Program-made: the position numbers and the translations under genes
Shown here: positions 9,287 to 18,463 of the stretch, in pieces
How the letters are laid out: every line of letters begins with the position of its first letter
How positions within the stretch are numbered: position 1 is the stretch's first letter
The notes under the pieces: generated by a model
The model's database searches: none
Seen by the model: the letters and a program-made list of their open reading frames with translations, nothing else
What the model was told of the DNA's origin: nothing
Source of the DNA: Dryocola clanedunensis_A
GTDB taxonomy: Bacteria; Pseudomonadota; Gammaproteobacteria; Enterobacterales; Enterobacteriaceae
Length of the DNA stretch: 64,000 nt
Direction: 5' to 3' (one strand)
Assembly: GCA_038405435.1 (NCBI GenBank)
Contig: JBBYHZ010000004.1

Positions 9287-10723
9287 TTAAACGCGCCCGT
9301 ACCGGTCTTTAAAACGAACGATATCGTCTTCTTCGAGGTAGGTGCCGGAACGCACTTCGATCAGGTCGAGCGGGATCTTGCCGGGGTTTTCCAGGCAGTG
9401 GGTCATGCCCAGCGGGATGTAGATGGACTCGTTTTCACCCAGCAGCTTGATCTCGTCGCCCAGCGTCACTTTTGCGGTGCCCGCCACCACGATCCAGTGT
9501 TCGGCGCGGTGATGGTGCATCTGCAAAGACAGCCCCTCGCCCGGTTTCACGGTGATGCGCTTCACCTGGTAGCGGTCGCCGGAGTCGATAGAGTCGTATT
9601 TGCCCCACGGGCGGTACACTTCGCGGTGGTTGTGGTGCTCGTGACGGCCATCGTGTTTGATCTGCTCGACGACTTTCTTCACGCTCTGCACGTGGTCGCG
9701 GTCGGCGATCAGCACGGCATCTTTGGTCTGCACAACGATCAGGTCTTTGACGCCAACCGTGGTCACCAGGCCGGACTCGGCGTAGATATAGCTGTTTTCG
9801 GTCTCGTGGCTGATCACGTCGCCGTGGTGCACGTTACCCTCATTCGTTTTAGCGCTGATGTCCCACAGGGAGGACCAGGAGCCCACGTCGCTCCAGCCCG
9901 CGTCCATCGGCACAACCACCGCATCGGCGGTTTTTTCCATTACCGCGTAGTCGATGGACTCGTCCGGGCAGGCCAGGAACGCGGCTTCGTCCACGCGCAC
10001 AAAGTCCAGGTCCGGGTCGACGTTCGCCATCGCGTTTTCGCAGGCCTGGAGAATATCCGGGCGGTATTTGCCCAGCTCTTCCAGATAGCGACCGGCGCGG
10101 AACAGGAACATGCCGCTGTTCCAGTAGTATTCGCCGCAGGCCACGTACTCTTCGGCGGTTGCCAGGTCCGGCTTTTCAACGAACTGCGCAACGCTGAACG
10201 CCACCGCGTCCACGCCCGCCGATTCGGCCTGCCCACGGCGGATATAGCCGTAGCCGGTTTCCGGCTGGTCAGGCACGATGCCAAAGGTCACCAGCTTGCC
10301 CGCCTCGGCGTGCGGCAGCGCGTTACGCACCGCGTCACGGAAGGCATCTTCGTTCTGGATAACGTGGTCGGCGGCGAGGATCAGCATCAGCGGATCGCTG
10401 TCCGGCTGGTTGCGTAATGCGGCAAGCGCCGCCAGCGCGATAGCGGGCGCGGTGTTACGACCGGCAGGCTCCAGCACGATATTATCAGTCAGCTTGTTAA
10501 GCTGGCGCAGCTGTTCCGCGACGATAAAACGGTGCTGCTCGTTGCAAATCACCACCGGGCTTTCGCACTCCACGCCGTTCAGGCGGTTAATGGTGGTTTG
10601 CAGCATGGTCAGCTCCCCTTTCAGGCAGAGGAACTGTTTCGGATAGAGGACGCGGGACAGCGGCCACAGGCGGCTGCCGTTTCCGCCAGCCATAATGACC
10701 GGATAAAGCTGGGAATGACTCAT
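9287..10723 (-). CDS. cpsB: CpsB (ManC), mannose-1-phosphate guanylyltransferase
   Basis: A 478-aa enzyme making GDP-mannose from mannose-1-P and GTP. The N-terminal nucleotidyltransferase domain has the pyrophosphorylase signature AGGNGSRLWPLSR and the FVEKP motif. The C-terminal cupin of the type II mannose-6-P isomerase family (about residues 350-478) shows RPWGKYDSID and QMHHHRAEHWIVV, so the protein may be bifunctional as in related enzymes. The start overlaps the wcaI stop by 4 nt. Confidence 0.96.
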   Translation of the reverse strand: MSHSQLYPVIMAGGNGSRLWPLSRVLYPKQFLCLKGELTMLQTTINRLNGVECESPVVICNEQHRFIVAEQLRQLNKLTDNIVLEPAGRNTAPAIALAALAALRNQPDSDPLMLILAADHVIQNEDAFRDAVRNALPHAEAGKLVTFGIVPDQPETGYGYIRRGQAESAGVDAVAFSVAQFVEKPDLATAEEYVACGEYYWNSGMFLFRAGRYLEELGKYRPDILQACENAMANVDPDLDFVRVDEAAFLACPDESIDYAVMEKTADAVVVPMDAGWSDVGSWSSLWDISAKTNEGNVHHGDVISHETENSYIYAESGLVTTVGVKDLIVVQTKDAVLIADRDHVQSVKKVVEQIKHDGRHEHHNHREVYRPWGKYDSIDSGDRYQVKRITVKPGEGLSLQMHHHRAEHWIVVAGTAKVTLGDEIKLLGENESIYIPLGMTHCLENPGKIPLDLIEVRSGTYLEEDDIVRFKDRYGRV

Positions 10724-11961
10724 GGTTTAACCCCGACATCTGGTGCTGATAAGGCAGCGATAAATTGACTCAGCACGTTCTCTTTCTCGAGCGTGCGTTC
10801 GGCGTATTCACGGGCGACGGCGTTGTCAGCCGGCAGCTGCAGGCAGCGGACGATGCCGTCGCTCAGCGCGTCGGCGGATTCAGGCTCGACGCAGACGGCA
10901 ATTCCTGGATACAGCTCGCAAAGCTGGCCGAGCTCGGTTTCCGGCTCTGCGGTAATCACCGCGTTTCCGCCCACGGCCAGAATGTTGGTCAGTTTGGACG
11001 GCAATACCGCATCGGCCGCGCCGCGACGCTGGATAACTAAATGGCAGTCCGCCAGCTTCAGCAGCGCGGGCAGCGCGTCATACGGCTGCAGCGGATGGAA
11101 CACCACGTTGTGTAGATTGCGATCGGCCACCAGTTTTTCGAGGCGGGTTTTGCCGCCGCCCTGGCCGACAATCACGAACACATAAGGCTGGTCGCTGAAG
11201 CGGGCAGCGACCTCAATCACCGTCTCCAGGCCCTGCTTTTCGCCGATGTTGCCGGAATAGAGAATGATTTTTTTGTCGGCTGGCAGCCGCAGGCTTTCAC
11301 GCACGGCCTGCACGTCCTGCGGCGCGATGTCGCGAAAACGCTCTACTTCCGACCAGTTCGGGAAGAAGATCACGCGCTTTGGATCGACGCCTTTCTCGAT
11401 GGCTTTGTTCATCATCGAGCGGGAGATGGTCGACACGTTGTCGACGTTGTGCAGGCAGCTTTGTTCAAAGCGCTGGGCGAGCTTCGCCACTTTGCTCGTG
11501 CTGCCGCCCGCCATGCCGAGGCCCAGCATGGCGTCAACTTCGTAATCCTGAACGTGCAGCAGCGTGCGCGCGCCGCTCAGTTTTGCCAGCAGGCGCATGC
11601 CCGGGACGCAAAAGAGCGTCGGCACCACGCCAATAATTTGGTCCGGCTTCCAGCGGCGCTGCGCCATCAGCGGGAAGAAAGAGCTCAGGGCAAAGCTGCC
11701 CAGGTGGATCAGACGCTTTAAAGTTGAAGGCTGCTTTGGAACGTATAGCGGGCAGCGCCAGACGGTAGCCGCGCCCTGCTCTTTTTTGTACTTCCAGCCC
11801 GAGTAGTCAGGATGCACTTCCCAGACCGGATAATATGGCGGTGCGGTGATGACCCGCACTTCGTGGCCCTGGCTGGTCATCCATTCCACCATCTCACCCG
11901 TGTATTTCCCGATGCCGGTCAGCTCGGGTGAGTAGTTAATGCCGTAGACCAGAATTTTCAT
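10720..11961 (-). CDS. wcaI: WcaI, colanic acid glycosyltransferase (fucosyltransferase)
   Basis: A 413-aa GT4-family glycosyltransferase (407 aa in E. coli). The N-terminus MKILVYGINYSPELTGIGKY is the WcaI signature. The GT-B domain continues with ILYSGNIGEKQGLE and a C-terminal donor site (VIQRRGAADAVLPSKLTNIL). It probably adds the second sugar, fucose, to undecaprenyl-PP-glucose. It overlaps gmm by 4 nt at its start and cpsB by 4 nt at its end, in a strictly coupled gmm-wcaI-cpsB string. Confidence 0.95.
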   Translation of the reverse strand: MKILVYGINYSPELTGIGKYTGEMVEWMTSQGHEVRVITAPPYYPVWEVHPDYSGWKYKKEQGAATVWRCPLYVPKQPSTLKRLIHLGSFALSSFFPLMAQRRWKPDQIIGVVPTLFCVPGMRLLAKLSGARTLLHVQDYEVDAMLGLGMAGGSTSKVAKLAQRFEQSCLHNVDNVSTISRSMMNKAIEKGVDPKRVIFFPNWSEVERFRDIAPQDVQAVRESLRLPADKKIILYSGNIGEKQGLETVIEVAARFSDQPYVFVIVGQGGGKTRLEKLVADRNLHNVVFHPLQPYDALPALLKLADCHLVIQRRGAADAVLPSKLTNILAVGGNAVITAEPETELGQLCELYPGIAVCVEPESADALSDGIVRCLQLPADNAVAREYAERTLEKENVLSQFIAALSAPDVGVKP

Positions 11962-12437
11962 AATCCGATTACCTTATCTGCCGGCTCCGCGAGGAAGTAG
12001 GCACGGCTGTTGTCGTGCACGTCTTCGCTTTCCAGCAGTTCCGCGGCGCTCTGCCAGCGGTATTCATTGTGCTGTTCCATCGGTAGCTGCAGCTCGTCCG
12101 CATTCACCCGCAGGCGGAAGCCCAGCACGACGTAGTGCGTGGAGAAATCCTGCCCGGAGAAGTTGTCGTCGTAGAAATGCTGCCAGACGCCGTAAAACTC
12201 GCCGTCCTTTAACGTAAAGCGCTTGCCTAATTCTGCTGCGGTTAAACGCTCAAACGCGTCGGCAAGCCGCTCGTCTTTCTGCACGCGCCCGCCCGGCACG
12301 AACCAAAAGCCCTGGGCAGGGCGATTGGTTCGTAAACCAAGCAGGTATTCACCCGCCTGGTTTTCGACGACCAGGTCAATGGAAATCAGCGGCGTAGAAC
12401 GCACTACGGTGGCGAAATCTTCATGACTCAGGAACAT
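11958..12437 (-). CDS. gmm: Gmm (WcaH/NudD), GDP-mannose mannosyl hydrolase
   Basis: A 159-aa Nudix-superfamily enzyme hydrolysing GDP-mannose (and GDP-glucose) to GDP and free sugar, thought to adjust GDP-mannose levels. The Nudix box is the altered type of this family (GGRVQKDERLADAFERLTAA, lacking the usual REXXEE). The start at 12437 (MFLSHEDFATVVRSTPL) matches E. coli Gmm and gives its usual length. It lies 2 nt after the fcl stop with a GGGGGT ribosome-binding site. An earlier in-frame start at 12476 would overlap fcl. Confidence 0.94.
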   Translation of the reverse strand: MFLSHEDFATVVRSTPLISIDLVVENQAGEYLLGLRTNRPAQGFWFVPGGRVQKDERLADAFERLTAAELGKRFTLKDGEFYGVWQHFYDDNFSGQDFSTHYVVLGFRLRVNADELQLPMEQHNEYRWQSAAELLESEDVHDNSRAYFLAEPADKVIGL

Positions 12438-12439
12438 GC

Positions 12440-13405
12440 TTACCCCCGGAACCGGGACTGGTTTTCGAGGAACCACTGGTAGGTGCTGGCAAGGCCAGGC
12501 TCCAGGGCAATCTCGTGATACCAGCCGAGACGGCGCAGGCGGGTAACGTCCAGCAGCTTGCGCGGCGTGCCGTCAGGCTTAGAAGCATCGAACACCACGC
12601 GGCCACGGTAGCCCGTCACTTTCGCGATGGTCTGCGCCAGCTCGCGGATGGTGCAGTCAACGCCGGTACCGACGTTGATATGCGACAGCATCGGCTCGGT
12701 GTTTTCGCCCCATACTTCCGGGTCCAGCTCCATTACGTGAATGCTGGCCGCGGCCATATCATCCACGTGCAGGAACTCGCGCATCGGCGTACCGCTGCCC
12801 CACACCACCACGTCCGGCGTGTTCTGCTCGGTTGCCTCATGGAAGCGACGCAGCAGCGCAGGAATCACGTGCGAGTTGCTCGGGTGGAAGTTGTCGTGCG
12901 GCCCGTACAGGTTGGTCGGCATCACCGAGCGGTAATCGCGGCCAAACTGGCGGTTATAGGATTCGCACAGCTTGATCCCGGCGATTTTGGCAATCGCGTA
13001 CGGCTCGTTAGTTGCTTCAAGCGTGCCCTGCAGCAGTTCGCTTTCGGCAATCGGCTGCTTCGCCATCTTCGGGTAAATGCATGAGGAGCCGAGGAACAGC
13101 AGCTTGTTCACGTTGTGCGTGTGCGCGCTGTGAATAATGTTGCTCTCGATCATCATGTTTTCGTAGATGAAGTCCGCCGGGAAGCTGTTGTTCGCCACGA
13201 TGCCGCCCACCTTGGCGGCGGCCAGGTAAACCTGGTCGATTTCCGCTTCGGCAAAGAAGGCGTTCACCGCCGCCGCGTCCAGCAGGTTCAGTTCATCACG
13301 GCTCCGCAGCACAAGCTCAACGTCATCGCGCTGCTCAAGCTGGCGGACGATGGCCGATCCGACCATCCCGCGGTGGCCGGCAACAAAGATACGTTTCTTA
13401 TTCAT
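12440..13405 (-). CDS. fcl: Fcl (WcaG), GDP-L-fucose synthase
   Basis: A 321-aa short-chain dehydrogenase/reductase that epimerises and reduces GDP-4-keto-6-deoxy-mannose to GDP-L-fucose with NADPH. It has the Rossmann glycine motif GHRGMVGSAI, the catalytic Y-x3-K (EPYAIAKIAG) and NLYGPHDNFHP. Length equals E. coli Fcl (321 aa). It starts 2 nt after gmd, whose product it uses. Confidence 0.97.
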   Translation of the reverse strand: MNKKRIFVAGHRGMVGSAIVRQLEQRDDVELVLRSRDELNLLDAAAVNAFFAEAEIDQVYLAAAKVGGIVANNSFPADFIYENMMIESNIIHSAHTHNVNKLLFLGSSCIYPKMAKQPIAESELLQGTLEATNEPYAIAKIAGIKLCESYNRQFGRDYRSVMPTNLYGPHDNFHPSNSHVIPALLRRFHEATEQNTPDVVVWGSGTPMREFLHVDDMAAASIHVMELDPEVWGENTEPMLSHINVGTGVDCTIRELAQTIAKVTGYRGRVVFDASKPDGTPRKLLDVTRLRRLGWYHEIALEPGLASTYQWFLENQSRFRG

Positions 13406-13407
13406 GC

Positions 13408-14529
13408 TCAGGACTCCAGCGCGATGGCGACCTCGTAGCCGTGGGACTTCAGCAGGGAGTGCTTCTTCGCTGCTTCCAGGTCTTTGGCAACCATCTCGCC
13501 GACCATCTCCTGCAGGGTGATCTCTGGTTTCCAGCCCAGCTTCTCGTGTGCTTTGGTCGGGTCGCCCAGCAGGGTTTCCACTTCGGCAGGACGGAAGTAG
13601 CGCGGGTCAACGGAGACAATCACGTCGCCTGGCGCAACACCCGGTGCATCGTGACCGGTGACGGAAACAACGATACCCTTCTCGTCAACGCCGGTGCCTT
13701 CAAAGCGCAGTTTGATACCCAGCTGTGCGGCAGCCATTTCCACGAACTGGCGAACGGAGTACTGCACGCCGGTGGCGATGACGAAATCTTCCGGGTTTTC
13801 CTGCTGCAGCATCATCCACTGCATTTTCACGTAGTCTTTGGCATGGCCCCAGTCACGCAGGGAGTCCATGTTGCCGAGGTACAGGCACTTCTCCAGGCCC
13901 TGGGCGATGTTGGCAATCGCACGGGTGATTTTGCGGGTCACGAAGGTTTCGCCACGGCGCGGGGATTCGTGGTTGAACAGGATGCCGTTACAGGCATACA
14001 TGCCGTAGGATTCACGGTAGTTAACGGTGATCCAGTAGGCGTACAGCTTCGCTACCGCATAAGGAGAGCGCGGGTAGAAAGGCGTAGTTTCTTTCTGCGG
14101 AGTTTCCTGTACCAGGCCGTAAAGCTCGGAGGTGGACGCCTGATAGAAGCGGGTTTTCTTCTCGAGGCCCAGGAAGCGGATAGCTTCCAGCAGGCGCAGG
14201 GTCCCCATCGCATCAACGTCAGCGGTGTATTCCGGGGATTCGAAGGAGACGGCAACGTGGCTCATCGCGCCCAGGTTGTACACTTCGTCCGGCTGCACTT
14301 CCTGCAGGATACGGGTCAGGTTGGAGCTGTCCGTCAGGTCACCGTAGTGCAGGTGGAATTTCGGGTTAGTGCTGTGCGGATCCTGGTAGATATGGTCCAC
14401 ACGCTCGGTGTTAAAAGAAGAAGCGCGGCGCTTGATGCCGTGAACTTCATAACCTTTTTCCAGCAGCAGTTCTGCCAGATAGGAGCCGTCTTGCCCGGTT
14501 ACACCCGTGATGAGAGCTACTTTAGTCAT
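13408..14529 (-). CDS. gmd: Gmd, GDP-mannose 4,6-dehydratase
   Basis: A 373-aa extended SDR enzyme, exactly the E. coli length, making GDP-4-keto-6-deoxymannose. Motifs: ITGVTGQDGSYLAELLL (NAD(P)-binding), YQASTSELYG, catalytic PYAVAKLYAY and NHESPRRGETFVTRK. The start at 14529 (MTKVALITGVTGQDG) has AGAGG upstream. The open frame extends another 37 codons through a REP-like element, and that extension is rejected because it is repeat sequence. Confidence 0.97.
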   Translation of the reverse strand: MTKVALITGVTGQDGSYLAELLLEKGYEVHGIKRRASSFNTERVDHIYQDPHSTNPKFHLHYGDLTDSSNLTRILQEVQPDEVYNLGAMSHVAVSFESPEYTADVDAMGTLRLLEAIRFLGLEKKTRFYQASTSELYGLVQETPQKETTPFYPRSPYAVAKLYAYWITVNYRESYGMYACNGILFNHESPRRGETFVTRKITRAIANIAQGLEKCLYLGNMDSLRDWGHAKDYVKMQWMMLQQENPEDFVIATGVQYSVRQFVEMAAAQLGIKLRFEGTGVDEKGIVVSVTGHDAPGVAPGDVIVSVDPRYFRPAEVETLLGDPTKAHEKLGWKPEITLQEMVGEMVAKDLEAAKKHSLLKSHGYEVAIALES

Positions 14530-14572
14530 AATGGTTTTTCCTCTGTTAAACCTGGTTCTGATTTGTGGATCT

Positions 14573-14636
14573 GTAGGTCGGATAAGCCTGCGCCACCCGA
14601 CGCTGCGGCGGAGGGCACTGCGTTTATCCCCCCTAC
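14573..14636. repeat. REP-like inverted repeat between wcaF and gmd
   Basis: GTAGGTCGGATAAGCCTGCG on the left is mirrored by GCGTTTATCCCCCCTACG on the right. It is the same family as the elements at 7739, 19851 and 54859 and lies between the wcaF stop and the gmd start. Confidence 0.75.
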
Positions 14637-14648
14637 GCACCTACATAC

Positions 14649-15191
14649 CTACAAAGCTCGATCGCGTATTTTTACAGCTGGGTTACCCCGGCAAACGGCA
14701 TTCGCCGGTAATGATTTATAAACGCTGCTCCGTGCGCCCACGACGGTGCCATCGCCAATCGACACGCCGGGTGAAACAAATACGTCGGTGGCCAGCCAGC
14801 ATTTTTCGCCGATAACAACGGGCGCGGCGGTAATATCAAAATGCTTGCTCATATAGTCGTGAGAGCCGGTGCATAAATAACACTTTTGTGACACCACGGA
14901 ATTTGCGCCGATGGTAATTTCGCCGAGGGTATATAAAACGGCGTCATCGCCGACCCAGGCATAATCACCGAGCGTTAATTTCCATGGATAGGTAATTTTT
15001 ACCGAGGGGCGAATCACCACGCCCTTCCCTACTCTGGCGCCAAACAGGCGTAATAAAAATGCCCGCCAGCGGTAAAGAACCTGCGGTGACCAGGCAAATA
15101 ATGTTGCCTGCACCGCCCACCAGAGCTGCACTTTTATTCCGTTTGCGCCGCGAAAACCTTTCGGTACGGAGAAACCACTTAATTCCTGCAT
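14649..15191 (-). CDS. wcaF: WcaF, colanic acid O-acetyltransferase
   Basis: A 180-aa left-handed beta-helix acetyltransferase of the NodL/LacA type, with hexapeptide repeats (IGANSVVSQKCYLC, VIGEKCWLATDVFVSPGVSI) and a CRGNPA C-terminal signature. It is one of two acetyltransferases of the cluster and is predicted to acetylate a fucose or galactose of the repeat unit. The start at 15191 (MQELSGFSVPKGFRG) matches E. coli WcaF and has AAGAG 6 nt upstream; an ATG two codons earlier has no usable spacing. A REP element separates it from wcaE. Confidence 0.94.
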   Translation of the reverse strand: MQELSGFSVPKGFRGANGIKVQLWWAVQATLFAWSPQVLYRWRAFLLRLFGARVGKGVVIRPSVKITYPWKLTLGDYAWVGDDAVLYTLGEITIGANSVVSQKCYLCTGSHDYMSKHFDITAAPVVIGEKCWLATDVFVSPGVSIGDGTVVGARSSVYKSLPANAVCRGNPAVKIRDRAL

Positions 15192-15212
15192 AAGCATCTC
15201 TTATTTCTTATT

Positions 15213-15243
15213 GCCGGATGACGCTTGCGCTTATCCGGCCTAC
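15213..15243. repeat. REP element between wcaE and wcaF
   Basis: A single copy of the canonical enterobacterial REP palindrome (GCCGGATGACGCTTGCGC followed by TTATCCGGCCTAC) in the 88-nt wcaE-wcaF gap. Confidence 0.88.
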
Positions 15244-15279
15244 AAGTTAATTTGCAGCTGTGGGGATGGATCATTCACC

Positions 15280-16032
15280 TTACGCTTTGTTATATAACGC
15301 TTTGGCTTTACCCGTAGTACGCAAACGGAGCTTATAAGATAATTCCGCAATAAAGCCCGGCACGCCTAATATTTTGCGCTGCACGTTTTTTGCATCGCGG
15401 CATAATTCAATATTATTGGAGGTGGACACGCCGCCCATAGAAAATTCAGATACCAGCCCCTTGACGCGTTTAAATGCGTAGCCGCTTTTGTACATTCGGG
15501 CAGCGAGCGCATAATCCGAGGAGACTTTGTACTGTAAATCGTAAGGGTATTTGCGAAGGCCAGACACCGGGAAAAATATCGCCTGATGGCTGGCGGGCAG
15601 GCTGTGATAAATATACCAGCCCTGCTTTGCCCGGCGCTCGATTTTGGTGCCGTCGCCGAAGTCTAATAAGGCGTCGCCAATAATCATGGCATCGTCTGCG
15701 GCGGGCTGAGCGGCCAGCTGGCGCACCACGTTTGCGATATCCTGGTGAAAGATATCACCGGAGTTAAGGAACAGAGCGTAGCGCCCCTGCGCCATCGCAA
15801 TGCCCTTGTTCATCGCGTCATAGATGCCGTTATCTTTCTCGCTGACAAAGCGTAAGCTGTACTGACCGTTGAGGTTTTCCAGGAACTCGGCGGTACCGTC
15901 CTGGGAATTGCCGTCGACCACAATCCACTCGAAGGTGATGTCATTTGCCCGTGCAAGGTGTGCCAGAGAGCGCCAGGTTTTTTCGATGCCGGCTAAGTTT
16001 TTCCAGGCTACCGTGATAACGCTTAATAACAT
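15280..16032 (-). CDS. wcaE: WcaE, colanic acid glycosyltransferase
   Basis: A 250-aa GT2-family (GT-A fold) glycosyltransferase. It has an N-terminal MLLSVITVAWKN strand, EWIVVDGNSQDGT and the DXD-like FLNSGDIF metal site. Length is close to E. coli WcaE (248). It adds one of the inner sugars of the repeat unit on the cytoplasmic face. The start at 16032 has TGAGGT upstream at good spacing; a TTG further upstream is possible but gives residues without homology. Confidence 0.94.
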   Translation of the reverse strand: MLLSVITVAWKNLAGIEKTWRSLAHLARANDITFEWIVVDGNSQDGTAEFLENLNGQYSLRFVSEKDNGIYDAMNKGIAMAQGRYALFLNSGDIFHQDIANVVRQLAAQPAADDAMIIGDALLDFGDGTKIERRAKQGWYIYHSLPASHQAIFFPVSGLRKYPYDLQYKVSSDYALAARMYKSGYAFKRVKGLVSEFSMGGVSTSNNIELCRDAKNVQRKILGVPGFIAELSYKLRLRTTGKAKALYNKA

Positions 16033-16050
16033 GATTGTGGACCTCATCAA

Positions 16051-17271
16051 TCAGGAATGGGTTATCTTGAGTGCCTTGCGCAAAATAAATGGACAAACAA
16101 TCAAGAAAGCATATTCCGGACTAAAAATTGAACCGGTAAAAAACAGCGATACGGGAGTAAAAAGCCAGAGCTGTACGCGGAAATTTTCATTATTTCCAAA
16201 TGCCGTACGCATCATTTTAAAGACTTTCCACATGTACCAGACTGTCAATAACACTGCGAACCATGAGAAATAAATAATCAGCAGATACAGACCATTGTCT
16301 ACTGTTTTACCGACGTCCGCACCGTTAAAGATTCCGAATGATGCAACATATTCATATAAAGATCCGAAGCGCACCACACCATCAATATTGGTCAGAGAAT
16401 ATCCCACCATGGCCAGCGGGCCAATTATACGATAATACGATGACGATCCTTCGGTACCTAAATCGCCGAGGCGCGTGGCGATATAAGGGAAAGCAAAAAT
16501 CAACCCTACTAAAAACACGGATAAAGAGATAATTGCCAGCGGTAATTTTTTCTTTATTGCATTTTTATTAAGGTACTGGAACGCCCACTCAAGAAGGTAG
16601 AACAGGATAAAAGTCATTACCCCGGAGAACGATCCTGAGAGGATAATCCCTAAAAGAATCATACCATCTGTTTTCGGGGTTTTGATACCAAACTGTTTGA
16701 TGCTGAGCCAAATTGAGATTAGTGCCAAAGCGAAAAACGCAGGTTCAAAATAAAGCGCGGTAGTTCGCCTGCCGCCGAAGCTAATAAAGTTCAGAACATA
16801 GCTGTTACTGTAAATCAGAAACTTCGAAATTTTCTCAATCAGGCTGCTGCCACCGGTAAGAATAATCTGAGCCATTTCCGCCGCGGCGAGGGTCACAATT
16901 ATCCCAACCACGATATAAAATAGCCGTAATATCTTGCGGTGATTGCGCAGCGAGATAGTTTTGAAGCGGCAGCTCCAGGTCATCGCCAGAATCAGAACGA
17001 TATAAACAAACAGCAAGGTCGAGGTGACGTACTTGCTGGGATCCAGCGACTGGCCAAAGATATAGTTAAACGCCGTCAGCACCGCCCCGATGCCCAGAGC
17101 AATCATCAGCTTCTTGACGCTGATGCGCTCGATGTACAAAAACAGAATGGCGGGCAGGAAGGTCACGATGGTTATCGGGAAGCTCTCCCCCAGCGAGGCC
17201 AGCTTGACGTTGACCACCAGATAGATAAACGGCAGCAGCAGATAGCTACAGATTCTGATAGAACGAGACAT
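16051..17271 (-). CDS. wcaD: WcaD, colanic acid polymerase (Wzy-type)
   Basis: A 406-aa polytopic inner-membrane protein with about 10 hydrophobic segments, the same length as E. coli WcaD (405). It polymerises flipped repeat units on the periplasmic side. The conserved loops GGRRTTALYFEPAFF and GTEGSSSYYRI, and the C-terminal SIFSPEYAFLIVCPFILRKA, are typical. The start at 17271 (MSRSIRICSYLLLP) matches E. coli, follows GGAGG closely, and lies 26 nt inside the end of wcaC. GC content is visibly lower than its neighbours, as is usual for Wzy genes. Confidence 0.94.
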   Translation of the reverse strand: MSRSIRICSYLLLPFIYLVVNVKLASLGESFPITIVTFLPAILFLYIERISVKKLMIALGIGAVLTAFNYIFGQSLDPSKYVTSTLLFVYIVLILAMTWSCRFKTISLRNHRKILRLFYIVVGIIVTLAAAEMAQIILTGGSSLIEKISKFLIYSNSYVLNFISFGGRRTTALYFEPAFFALALISIWLSIKQFGIKTPKTDGMILLGIILSGSFSGVMTFILFYLLEWAFQYLNKNAIKKKLPLAIISLSVFLVGLIFAFPYIATRLGDLGTEGSSSYYRIIGPLAMVGYSLTNIDGVVRFGSLYEYVASFGIFNGADVGKTVDNGLYLLIIYFSWFAVLLTVWYMWKVFKMMRTAFGNNENFRVQLWLFTPVSLFFTGSIFSPEYAFLIVCPFILRKALKITHS

Positions 17272-18463
17272 ACTCCTCCAGCATCTGTTGTCCACTGTAC
17301 GATTTGCGGCTTACGGCCTTAAAGGTCTGCAAATCCATGGCGAATACCTGCTGGGCCAGCTCGGCCTTCGGCATTTTCACCAGCTCAAGCACCTGCGCGT
17401 CGGTGAAGGTTTTTCCGCCCACCTTGTTCAGCACTTCGTCTGCGGCGTCGCTTCCGGTGGCGATGACCGGTACGCCGATGGACAGCGCCTCGCACAAAAT
17501 CAGCGGGTAGTTGTCCACCCGTGAACTGAACACCAGCGAATCCATTTCGTTAAGCTCGCTCATCAGCGCTTTTTTATCGGTCATATAGCCGTGGTTAACC
17601 ACGTTCGGACCGCTGAAAGGCGAGAACTTGCCGAAGGTGTGCAGCTCAATTTCATCGCCCAGGGCCATCATCGCCTCAACCAGCTTCTGATTCGTTTTGC
17701 CGTCGTAGCGCAGATCGTGTGCAACCACCGCCACTTTCGGTCGGCTGTTGCTCGGCTGGGTTAACGGCAGCTCGGCGAGAATGGCTTCCGTCGCCACGTC
17801 GATGCCGTTATTGATAATTTTGCAGCGCCCTGCCCCGTAAATCAGGTTAAACGCGTCGGCGACGTGCTGGCTCGGGGAGATGAACTGGCATCCCAGGGCG
17901 AGCATTTCGCGCAGCAGCTGGCGCTTGGTATCCAGCAGCAGATGCGCCCGATCGACTTTGACCGGCGGATAGTTGTTCAGGGTCGGGCATTTCCCGCAGC
18001 CGGTCTTCCAGCCGTCGCAGCCGTCGGTAAACGCGCAGCGGCCGGTGATGCTCCAGTGGTCATGAAGCGTCCAGACGAAGGTGACATCGCTTTTATGCGC
18101 TTTTACGCGCTGGCAGAACTCCACCATCTTCTCCAGATTCAGCCAGTAGCTGTGCACCACGTGGAAGTGCAAAACCACGGGGCCAGCCTGACGGGTCACT
18201 TTGCGATAGAGATTATTAAGGTTGCCAAACGGATCGCGGTTAAAGAAGCGGAACAGCACGATGTTGGCAATGGAGGTCAGGCGCGGAGTATGTTTTTCGA
18301 CGCCGTGGAATTTGTCATGGCTGGCGCTTTTTTTACCGCCCTTGCCGTAGCCGTAGATAAAGCGGGAAGCCATACCGGCCTCACGAGCGCGCTGATGGAG
18401 ATCGAGGGCAACGCCCGCCGCTCCGCCTTCGGCCAGGCGCACGTTGAATTGCATAATGTTCAT
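17246..18463 (-). CDS. wcaC: WcaC, colanic acid glycosyltransferase
   Basis: A 405-aa GT4-family glycosyltransferase starting MNIMQFNVRLAEGGAAGVAL, the WcaC signature, with a Cys-rich GRCAFTDGCDGWKTGCGKCP segment (around residues 143-162) typical of this branch. The C-terminal donor site is PLILCEALSIGVPVIATGSD. It is assigned to a galactosyl addition. It overlaps wcaB by 4 nt and wcaD by 26 nt. Confidence 0.95.
   Translation of the reverse strand: MNIMQFNVRLAEGGAAGVALDLHQRAREAGMASRFIYGYGKGGKKSASHDKFHGVEKHTPRLTSIANIVLFRFFNRDPFGNLNNLYRKVTRQAGPVVLHFHVVHSYWLNLEKMVEFCQRVKAHKSDVTFVWTLHDHWSITGRCAFTDGCDGWKTGCGKCPTLNNYPPVKVDRAHLLLDTKRQLLREMLALGCQFISPSQHVADAFNLIYGAGRCKIINNGIDVATEAILAELPLTQPSNSRPKVAVVAHDLRYDGKTNQKLVEAMMALGDEIELHTFGKFSPFSGPNVVNHGYMTDKKALMSELNEMDSLVFSSRVDNYPLILCEALSIGVPVIATGSDAADEVLNKVGGKTFTDAQVLELVKMPKAELAQQVFAMDLQTFKAVSRKSYSGQQMLEEYVSFYQNL

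Noticed and set aside
14530..14640. N-terminal extension of gmd by 37 codons
   Set aside because: The extension is encoded by a REP-like palindrome and has no homology; the internal ATG has a proper Shine-Dalgarno and gives the exact family length.
13441..14721. 426-codon open frame on the plus strand opposite gmd
   Set aside because: Shadow of gmd, continuing through the REP-like repeat. No credible start or motif.
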